A DNA stretch of 39,605 bases from Clostridiales bacterium (lineage in GTDB: Bacteria; Bacillota; Clostridia; Lachnospirales; Lachnospiraceae). Under the pieces are notes generated by a model. It worked only from the letters and a program-made list of their open reading frames with translations. It was not told where the DNA came from and searched no databases. The stretch's first letter is position 1. The number at the start of each line of letters is the position of its first letter. Where the stretch lies: NCBI GenBank assembly GCA_019423835.1, contig JAHZAR010000013.1, forward strand, positions 1 through 39,605, read 5' to 3'. This document shows, in pieces, positions 23,563 to 29,991 of the stretch. The position numbers and the translations under genes are program-made.

Positions 23563-24480
23563 CTACAGCTCCCTTACCTTCTCAATGTCTTCCAGTTTCT
23601 CTATATTGATCACGCGAACGCTTCTATCTATCTTCTTCATAAATCCGGCCAGTGTCTTGCCAGGCCCGATCTCAATAAATGTATCCACGCCGTCCTGAAG
23701 CATCATTCTCATGGTCTGCTCCCAACGCACGGAGGAGGACACCTGCTTCACCAGAAGCGGCTTCACATCCTCTGCTTTTGTCACGTACTCAGCCGTCACA
23801 TTGGCTGCGTACGGGATCACCGGCTCGTGGATTTCTACCGTGTCCAGCACCCTTCCCAGCTTCTCCCCTGCCTCTGTAAGCATTCTGGAGTGGAACGGCC
23901 CGCTGACATTTAACGGGATCACCCTCTTTGCTCCCGCTTCCTTGAGCTTTTCTGCCGCCTCGTCGACCGCCTCCTTTTTTCCTGAGATAACGATCTGTCC
24001 CGGGCAGTTATAGTTGGCAATCTGAACCCCCTCGATAGGCTCGATCACCCGTTCAATCTCCTCTGCATCCATAGCCAGAACGGCAGCCATGGCTCCGATT
24101 CCCGCCGGAACTGCCTCCTGCATCAGGATTCCCCTCTGTCTTACGGTGCGAATCGCATCCTCCACAGACATCACGCCAGCAGCAGCCATTGCCGGATACT
24201 CTCCCAGACTCAGTCCCGCGGCCGCATCAGGCTTTATCCCTGTGCGCTCCATGAGAACCTTCATCATAGCAAGGCTCGCTGTCACCATGGCCGGCTGTGT
24301 GTACTCTGTAATGTCCAGCCTGTCGTTTTTCTCAAAGCAGAGCTCAGGCATGGAAAAGCCGAGAATCTCCGTTGCAGTGTCGAATACCTGCTTTCCCGTC
24401 TCTGTCTGCTCATAGAAATCCTGGCCCATGCCGCATACCTGCGCACCCTGGCCTGGAAAAATAAATGCAATCTTGCTCAT
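23563..24480 (-). CDS. fabD: Malonyl-CoA:ACP transacylase FabD
   Basis: The 305-residue enzyme loads malonate onto ACP. FPGQGAQ (residues 8-14), the nucleophile S91 in GLSLGEYPA, and H197 in GPFHSRM form the standard active site. GAGGAG lies about eight bases before the ATG. It is separated from fabK by an unusually long and structured 172-base gap and from fabG by a gap with another hairpin. Confidence 0.97.
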   Translation of the reverse strand: MSKIAFIFPGQGAQVCGMGQDFYEQTETGKQVFDTATEILGFSMPELCFEKNDRLDITEYTQPAMVTASLAMMKVLMERTGIKPDAAAGLSLGEYPAMAAAGVMSVEDAIRTVRQRGILMQEAVPAGIGAMAAVLAMDAEEIERVIEPIEGVQIANYNCPGQIVISGKKEAVDEAAEKLKEAGAKRVIPLNVSGPFHSRMLTEAGEKLGRVLDTVEIHEPVIPYAANVTAEYVTKAEDVKPLLVKQVSSSVRWEQTMRMMLQDGVDTFIEIGPGKTLAGFMKKIDRSVRVINIEKLEDIEKVREL

Positions 24481-24504
24481 AGCGCTACTCCTCTTTCTTC
24501 CTAT

Positions 24505-24621
24505 GGAAACGGCCCGCCTGCCGTCTTCCTGCGCACACGGGCCGCTGTTTCCTATTATCTGACAGAGCCGGCAGCGGGAAGGCCAAAGCTCTGTGCACCT
24601 GTATCCCTGCCGGCAGCTGTC
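24505..24621 (-). other. Tandem large hairpins in the fabK-fabD gap
   Basis: First inverted repeat: GGAAACGGCCCG (24505-24516) with CGGGCC...GTTTCC (24538-24551). Second: GACAG, CCGGCA, GGGA (24561-24579) with TCCC, TGCCGG, CTGTC (24604-24621). A small perfect stem GCGGCG/CGCCGC lies at 24625-24641, where the T run is on the plus strand only. None is a minus-strand terminator. The region carries no plausible gene. Confidence 0.5.
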
Positions 24622-24652
24622 TTCTGCGGCGTCTGCGCCGCCTTTTTATGGA

Positions 24653-25576
24653 TTACCAGTGCAGGAGCTTTCCTGCCTCTGCCATCATCTCGTCAATCAT
24701 TTCTTTACAGGTCTGTTCTTTCTTGACCATGCCTGCAATCTGGCCTGCCATAACAGTGCCGTTTGATGTGTCCCCATCCATAACGGCTTTTCTGAGTGTT
24801 CCCAGCGTCAGATACTCAAGCTCTTCGAAGGACTTGCCCTCCTGCTCCATCTTGATGTACTCTCTGGTCATCTGGTTTCTCAGACATCTGACCGGATGGC
24901 CGTGGGTCCTGCCTGTTACGGTGGAATCAATGTCCTTCGCCTTGATAATCTTCTCCTTGTAGTTGGGATGTACAATGGACTCCTTGGCCACTACAAACCG
25001 TGTTCCCATCTGGACTGCCTCAGCTCCCAGCATGAAGGCAGCCGCAATTCCGCGGCCGTCTCCGATTCCGCCTGCTGCAATGACAGGTATGGATACTGCA
25101 TCCACTACCTGCGGAACGAGCGTCATGGTCGTAGCTTCACCGATATGACCGCCGGACTCCGTGCCCTCGGCGATAACGGCGTCAGCTCCGCCCTTCTCCA
25201 TCATCCTTGCCAGAGCGACGGAGGCCACTACCGGGATTACCTTAATTCCGGCGTTCTTCCACATCTCCATATATTTTCCAGGGTTTCCGGCTCCTGTTGT
25301 GACTACCTTCACTCCCTCCTCGACGACTACCCTTGCCACGTCGTCAGCATGAGGGCTCATGAGCATGACATTTACACCGAATGGCTTCTTTGTCAGCTCC
25401 CTGGCCTTTCTGATCTCATCGCGGACTACCTCTCCCGGAGCGTTTGCCCCGCCGATGAGACCCAGACCGCCGGCCTCAGAAACAGCCGCAGCCAGATGAT
25501 GCTCGGCCACCCAGGCCATGCCGCCCTGGATGATCGGACATTCAATCCCTAAAAGTTCTGTGACTCTGGTTTTCAT
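24653..25576 (-). CDS. fabK: Enoyl-ACP reductase II FabK
   Basis: The 307-residue FMN-dependent enoyl-ACP reductase performs the last step of the elongation cycle and is the triclosan-insensitive alternative to FabI. The N-terminus CPIIQGGMAWVA, the catalytic H144 in AEGTESGGHIGE, GGIGDGRGIAAA and GAEAVQMGTRF match FabK. No fabI is present in the window. Its ATG overlaps the acpP stop by one base (TAATG), so translation is coupled. Confidence 0.95.
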   Translation of the reverse strand: MKTRVTELLGIECPIIQGGMAWVAEHHLAAAVSEAGGLGLIGGANAPGEVVRDEIRKARELTKKPFGVNVMLMSPHADDVARVVVEEGVKVVTTGAGNPGKYMEMWKNAGIKVIPVVASVALARMMEKGGADAVIAEGTESGGHIGEATTMTLVPQVVDAVSIPVIAAGGIGDGRGIAAAFMLGAEAVQMGTRFVVAKESIVHPNYKEKIIKAKDIDSTVTGRTHGHPVRCLRNQMTREYIKMEQEGKSFEELEYLTLGTLRKAVMDGDTSNGTVMAGQIAGMVKKEQTCKEMIDEMMAEAGKLLHW

Positions 25577-25809
25577 TATGCTTCAACACCTTTTTCTTTT
25601 AAATAGTTCATTACATCGCCTACTGTTAAGAGGTTCTGTAAGTCCTCAGCCGGGATCTCTACAGAGTACTCATCCTCAAGTGCCATAACAAGCTCGAATA
25701 AGTCCAGGGAATCTGCTCCCAGATCATCCTTGAAGGAGGAAGCCTCTGTGATGGAATCTGCATCCACGCTTAACTGCTCTGCGATGATTTCTTTCATTTT
25801 TTCTAACAT
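25576..25809 (-). CDS. acpP: Acyl carrier protein
   Basis: The 77-residue acidic four-helix protein carries acyl chains on 4'-phosphopantetheine attached to S34 in the GADSLD motif. Length and acidity are typical. AAAGGAG lies before the ATG. An internal promoter upstream may give extra acpP transcripts, as suits a protein needed in excess. The gene abuts fabK. Confidence 0.98.
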   Translation of the reverse strand: MLEKMKEIIAEQLSVDADSITEASSFKDDLGADSLDLFELVMALEDEYSVEIPAEDLQNLLTVGDVMNYLKEKGVEA

Positions 25810-25902
25810 AATTCATTCTCCTTTACCTTTAAGTTTTTAGTTTTTGAATTTAATTTCTGAAAGCCGTTACAGGGTTCCTCCCCCACAGCATTCATTTCTT
25901 TT

Positions 25903-25930
25903 ATTATATTTGATTTTCAGGAACTTGCAA
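25903..25930 (-). promoter_or_regulatory. Internal promoter before acpP with FabT-like box
   Basis: Minus strand: TTGCAA (25930-25925), spacer of 16, TATAAT (25908-25903). Within the spacer, 25909-25921 reads on the plus strand TTTGA-TTT-TCAGG, matching 8 of 10 positions of the FabT half-sites with the correct 3-base gap. A bound repressor would cover the polymerase site. The rest of the 171-base fabH-acpP gap is AT-rich leader. Confidence 0.55.
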
Positions 25931-25980
25931 GGGAAAAATGACGCGGACTCGCCCTCTTTGACACCGCCCCTCCTTTCCCT

Positions 25981-26946
25981 TTACCACTCTAACAGAGTGG
26001 CTCCCCAGGTCATTCCGGAGCCAAAGCCGGCAAGCACCAGTTTATCTCCCCTCTCCAGCTTTCCTTCCTGCTTCATCTCATCGAGAAGAATCGGGATAGA
26101 GGCCGCAGATGTGTTTCCGTAGCGGTCGATGTTCACAGGAATCTTTTCCATGGGAATTTTCAGCCGTCTGGATGCTGCCTCCAGAATCCTGTAGTTGGCC
26201 TGATGGAGGACGAAATATTTGATTTCCTCCGGCTTCATCTCTGCCTCCTTCAGGATTTCCTCCACAATCTCAGGCACCTTGCGGACTGCGAATTTGAAAA
26301 CTTCCTTTCCGTCCATCTTCATAAAGCCCAGCTCCGGCCTGATCCCGTTTAAACAGTTTCCCAGATTTCTGGCCTGGCACTCCAGCGTCCAGCCCTTGGT
26401 TCCGTCGCTTCCCATCAGTGTCCTGATAATTCCGCCGTCCTCCGAGGCTCTCACAACCGCCGCTCCTGCTCCGTCGCCAAAAAGGATACAGGTTCCCCGA
26501 TCGGTCCAGTCCACTACCTTGCTGAGAGTCTCCGCTCCCACAATCAGAGCGGTCTTATAGATTCCGGACATAAAAAAGCCGTGGGCAATGTGCAGGCCGA
26601 AGATAAAGCCCGAGCAGGCCGCCGTAATATCAAAGCCCACTGCATTTACCGCGCCGATGGCCGCCTGCACATCCATGGCTGCTGCCGGAAATGCCCTGTC
26701 GCCGGATGAGGTGGCAAGCACAATCAGGTCGATCTCTTTCGGATCAATCCCCGCGTCGGACACTGCTCTCTTTGCTGCTTCCACTGCCAGAGCGCAGGTT
26801 CCCATCTCCTTTGACACTCTCCTCTCACAGATTCCCGTCCTCTCACGGATCCACGCGTCATCCGTATCCAGGAACTCCATGAGATCCCTGTTTGTAACAA
26901 CTGTATCCGGCACATATGAGCCGATTCCAATGATTTTTGTAGTCAT
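25981..26946 (-). CDS. fabH: 3-oxoacyl-ACP synthase III FabH
   Basis: The 321-residue enzyme starts fatty acid synthesis by condensing acyl-CoA with malonyl-ACP. The triad is present: C111 in TAACSGFIFGL, H248 in VLHQANYRI and N278 in RYGNTSAAS. It is the first operon gene. The ribosome site before the ATG is weak (only GGGA), which with the long leader could limit translation. A dedicated promoter with a FabT box lies about 235 bases upstream. Confidence 0.97.
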   Translation of the reverse strand: MTTKIIGIGSYVPDTVVTNRDLMEFLDTDDAWIRERTGICERRVSKEMGTCALAVEAAKRAVSDAGIDPKEIDLIVLATSSGDRAFPAAAMDVQAAIGAVNAVGFDITAACSGFIFGLHIAHGFFMSGIYKTALIVGAETLSKVVDWTDRGTCILFGDGAGAAVVRASEDGGIIRTLMGSDGTKGWTLECQARNLGNCLNGIRPELGFMKMDGKEVFKFAVRKVPEIVEEILKEAEMKPEEIKYFVLHQANYRILEAASRRLKIPMEKIPVNIDRYGNTSAASIPILLDEMKQEGKLERGDKLVLAGFGSGMTWGATLLEW

Positions 26947-27181
26947 GTCTGATTCCCGCTTTTCTGTCTGCCTATGACAGCCTCCCCCGCCAGGCGCCGG
27001 TTCTGACTGTCATATTGATTTTTATTCTGCAATCACATACACCTGCCTGGGGTCATACCTTCTGACTGAAAAACTCAAGAGGCCTGACGGCCCGCGGTCC
27101 GGACACCTCTTTCAGGTATTATCCGGATCTCCATTTTCAGACATGTCCGATTTTCCCGGCAGATTGTTTGATATTCAAACT
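26947..27181 (-). other. Long 5' leader of the fab operon
   Basis: From the predicted start site to fabH there are about 235 untranslated bases. An imperfect hairpin at about 27064-27118 has outer arms CTGAAA/TTTCAG and AGAGG/CCTCT, with an inner GGCC pairing. I see no gene, no known riboswitch signature and no convincing terminator. Confidence 0.4.
27166..27180. promoter_or_regulatory. FabT operator at the fab operon start
   Basis: A perfect inverted repeat GTTTGA-TAT-TCAAAC matches the known FabT box (GTTTGA-N3-TCAAAC). It lies immediately downstream of the -10, over the predicted start site, an effective place for repression. Confidence 0.75.
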
Positions 27182-27187
27182 ATTGCT

Positions 27188-27216
27188 AGTGTATTCTATG
27201 GCCGTATGTTTGTCAA
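27188..27216 (-). promoter_or_regulatory. Main promoter of the fab operon
   Basis: TTGACA (27216-27211), spacer of 17, TACACT (27193-27188) on the minus strand. It lies between the terminator of the upstream gene pair and the FabT box. Confidence 0.7.
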
Positions 27217-27370
27217 GAAGAACTTTCCGCATAATCCGCCTCCCAAAAACAGGCCTTTCAGACGTGTTTTTCCATTCCTCTTTTCTTCTTTCAATGCTTC
27301 CGTCCTGCCCTTTCTGAGGCCGGCAGAGCCTCCTGCCCTGCGCACTGAGAGCGGCGTCTCTGCGAAACGC

Positions 27371-27414
27371 AAAAATTCCGGAGACAGCCTCCTGGAATGG
27401 GGGTATCTCCGGAA
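27371..27414 (-). terminator. Terminator of the YdjY-like/membrane protein pair
   Basis: Minus-strand arms TTCCGGAGA (27414-27406) and TCTCCGGAA (27384-27376) are perfect, followed by TTTTT (27375-27371). It lies just after the 27426 stop. Confidence 0.9.
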
Positions 27415-27425
27415 CGGTACGGTTT

Positions 27426-27842
27426 TTAAGACTCTGTTCTGTTTGCGGCGTGCCTGTCCGTCAGCCAGACACAGAAATATCCTCCTGCTGTCAGCATGGA
27501 AAGAATTATATTTGCCTGTATGTGAGAAATCCTCCTGCCATGGAGAGCCAGCTGCATGATAAAGCCGGCTCTGGACAGCAGTTCTCTTCCGTATACAAAG
27601 TGGTAGACGAAACAGACGGCGCCTGCAGATAAAAGCAGGCTGAGCAGGCTGAACCCTGCTCCCATATGAATCCGGAAACGGCAGGCTGCCGTCAGGGCCA
27701 GAATTCCAAAGACTGTCCAGCAGGCAAAAAACAAAACTCCCATATTGATATGCATACAGATCACCACGGAGCGGGCACAGAGGAAAACTGCCGCTGTCGC
27801 CCACAGAAAGCTGTTGTAGACAGCCCCGGCCAGCTTTCCCAT
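27426..27842 (-). CDS. Small four-helix membrane protein, unknown family
   Basis: I do not recognise this 138-residue protein. It has about four hydrophobic segments (roughly residues 8-28, 34-54, 61-84 and 108-128). Six histidines sit at or near the ends of these segments (H31, H59, H81, H101, H107, H131), together with five cysteines; such a pattern can bind heme, but no established cytochrome motif is visible. Its ATG overlaps the stop of the upstream YdjY-like lipoprotein by one base (TAATG), with GGTGAAG as ribosome site, so the two are co-produced. A terminator follows directly. A role as membrane partner of the lipoprotein is inferred from coupling only. Confidence 0.65.
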   Translation of the reverse strand: MGKLAGAVYNSFLWATAAVFLCARSVVICMHINMGVLFFACWTVFGILALTAACRFRIHMGAGFSLLSLLLSAGAVCFVYHFVYGRELLSRAGFIMQLALHGRRISHIQANIILSMLTAGGYFCVWLTDRHAANRTES

Positions 27843-29017
27843 TATTTCTTCACCGTGAAGGTCACAATTATGTGTTTCCCGGCTTCCGGCATCTGCCGGG
27901 AAGGTCCGAACACTGCCTCTTCCTTATACTGATAAGCGGCATTGCTGGTAATTCCTGCCGGACAGCTTTCCAGACACATAATGCAGCCTGTCGCATATTC
28001 CTGATTTACCTCCAGATTTCCGCCAAATCTTATATCCATCTCCCTGTCACCTGAATCCGTGAAAAGCTCAGCAAAAGAACCTGTCTTTGTGCCAATCTCC
28101 GCAGCTACGTCAAGAGAGGTTCCCTCTATGGTTCCATCTGCATCATCCAGAGCGATATTGTTTCCATCCTCTGCTCCCAGTTCTTTGAGGGCCCTGTAAA
28201 AATCCCCGGTGAGAGCCTTTGTTGTAAACAGCGTTTTATCTGCATTGGCCCCGTCCTCATTTACCACTGCATGGATCGTGGACTCTGCATAGCCGGTAGA
28301 CACTGCATTCATAGAAATCCTGGAATTTTCTTTGTCCACTACCATGGCCGTGTCATCCACTGCAAGAGTGAAGACTGCCTCTGTTCCTTTTTCAGGCATC
28401 TGCTCAGACGGAACAAACTCTATTTTTTCGTTGTATTCGTATGCGGCATCGCTGGCAACTCCTACAGAGCAGCTTTCCAGACAGAGGAGACATCCCGTTC
28501 CATACTCCTGATTCAGGGCAATATTTCCCCCAAATCTCATATCCATCTCTCTCTTCTCAGAAGCCTCGATCATATCATAGACTCCGTAGTCCTGTCCCTC
28601 TGCAGAGACGGAAACATCCATCCCGCTTCCCAGTATCGTGCCGTCAGCAGCATCTACCGGTATATTATTGCCAGGGACAGCTCCCAGCTCCACCAGAGCG
28701 TTGTAGAAGTCCATCGAGGTTGCCTCTGTCGTAAAAAACGCATGCTCTGCATTGCTGCCGTCCTGATTGACCAGCAGATGGATCGAGGAATCCGTATTGC
28801 CCGTAGCCTCCGCCTTAACCGTGATGGTTTTTGCATCCTTATCGACTGTCAGGGCAGGCCCCTTCTCTTTTGTCTCCTTCTCTTCCTGTACCTGCCCGCT
28901 TTCTGTTTCTGCCGTTTCAGTCGCAGCCTCTGTCTGCGCCTGCCCGGTCTGTTCTGTTCCGCACCCGGTCAGAGCTGCTGCCAGGATGGCTGCCAGAATG
29001 AATCCTGTTTTTTTCAT
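27842..29017 (-). CDS. Lipoprotein with two tandem YdjY-like domains and paired CxxCxxxC motifs
   Basis: The 391-residue protein has a lipoprotein signal (lipobox LTGC, C19) and a Glu/Thr-rich linker to about residue 53. Two homologous domains follow, about 56-225 and 226-390. Each carries TIHxVVNxDGxNAxxxxFTT, DFYxAL-ELGA-GNNI and a C-terminal FGGN-NQEY-TGCxxCLESC block with cysteines C176, C179, C183 and C345, C348, C352. This resembles YdjY-domain proteins, which are annotated as ferredoxin-like, so each domain may bind an iron-sulfur or other metal centre outside the membrane. The function is unknown. GGGAGG precedes the ATG. It is coupled to a small membrane protein and divergent from a two-component system. 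Confidence 0.75.
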   Translation of the reverse strand: MKKTGFILAAILAAALTGCGTEQTGQAQTEAATETAETESGQVQEEKETKEKGPALTVDKDAKTITVKAEATGNTDSSIHLLVNQDGSNAEHAFFTTEATSMDFYNALVELGAVPGNNIPVDAADGTILGSGMDVSVSAEGQDYGVYDMIEASEKREMDMRFGGNIALNQEYGTGCLLCLESCSVGVASDAAYEYNEKIEFVPSEQMPEKGTEAVFTLAVDDTAMVVDKENSRISMNAVSTGYAESTIHAVVNEDGANADKTLFTTKALTGDFYRALKELGAEDGNNIALDDADGTIEGTSLDVAAEIGTKTGSFAELFTDSGDREMDIRFGGNLEVNQEYATGCIMCLESCPAGITSNAAYQYKEEAVFGPSRQMPEAGKHIIVTFTVKK

Positions 29018-29288
29018 ATTTGTCCTCCCTTACCTCCATTTTTTGCTGATTGGCAGCTTTTTTTCTTCTGATGTCTGCCATCTTTCTATAAGTATGTTAA
29101 TAGTTCTGCACAAAAAGTCTAATTGATATTTCAGATATCCAGATGTTCTGCATTGGCTGCATCTATATAATCTGTCCCTGTCTTCATTTATATATGTCTG
29201 AAAAAAACCAGTACCTTTTTGAACCAGGAAAATGTATAATAAGGTATCATGAAGATATAAGTATGACAATTCAAAGGAGGTTTACATA

Positions 29289-29984
29289 ATGCAGAAAATT
29301 CTGGTATGTGATGATGACAGACAGATTGTTGAAGCCATAGACATTTATCTGACCGGGGAGGGTTTTGAGGTAATCAAGGCCTACGACGGTCTGGAGGCTC
29401 TGGAGCTTCTAAAAACACATGAGGTGAATCTCTTGATTGTGGACGTGATGATGCCTGGTCTTGACGGGATCAGAACGACGCTCAAGGTAAGGGAAACCAG
29501 CAGCATACCGATTATTATTCTCTCCGCCAAATCGGAGGACTCTGACAAGATCCTGGGGCTGAACATCGGAGCGGACGACTACATTACCAAGCCTTTCAAT
29601 CCTCTGGAGCTGGTAGCCCGCGTCAAGTCCCAGCTTCGCCGCTACACGCAGCTGGGAAATATGAATACTCAGTCTGACAGCCGCGTTTACAGATGCGGCG
29701 GTCTCCAGATCAATGATGAAAATAAAGAGGTTCTGGTGGACGGGGAACTGATTAAGCTGACTCCCATTGAGTACAACATTCTTCTCCTGCTCGTAAAAAA
29801 TGCAGGCAAGGTGTTCTCCATTGATCAGATCTATGAGGAGATCTGGAATGAGGAGGCCATTGGAGCGGACAATACGGTGGCTGTGCACATCCGTCACATT
29901 CGCGAAAAAATCGAGATCAATCCCAGAGAGCCCCGCTATCTCAAGGTTGTCTGGGGAGTGGGCTATAAGATAGAAAAGCAGTAG
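29289..29984 (+). CDS. OmpR/VanR family response regulator
   Basis: The 231-residue two-domain regulator has a receiver with the acidic cluster D8-D10, phosphoacceptor D52 in IVDVMMPG, S79 and K101 (YITKPF). A winged-helix output domain follows, from about residue 133 (LTPIEYNILLLLVKNAGKVFS, then the recognition region AVHIRHIREKIE). AAAGGAGG stands before the ATG. It is directly followed by its kinase gene, seven bases apart. A TATAAT at 29235-29240 may be its -10, with no convincing -35. The divergent lipoprotein gene shares the 271-base upstream region and is a candidate target. Confidence 0.95.
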   Translation: MQKILVCDDDRQIVEAIDIYLTGEGFEVIKAYDGLEALELLKTHEVNLLIVDVMMPGLDGIRTTLKVRETSSIPIIILSAKSEDSDKILGLNIGADDYITKPFNPLELVARVKSQLRRYTQLGNMNTQSDSRVYRCGGLQINDENKEVLVDGELIKLTPIEYNILLLLVKNAGKVFSIDQIYEEIWNEEAIGADNTVAVHIRHIREKIEINPREPRYLKVVWGVGYKIEKQ

Positions 29985-29991
29985 GTGGGAT

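Noticed and set aside
24624..24645. Terminator between fabK and fabD
   Set aside because: The stem GCGGCG/CGCCGC is followed by T only on the plus strand, where no gene ends. On the minus strand it would not terminate.
27196..27804. Minus-strand frame of 202 codons overlapping the small membrane protein
   Set aside because: It runs through a strong terminator and the fab promoter region, and has no hydrophobic or domain pattern. The 138-residue frame is coupled to the lipoprotein and is preferred.
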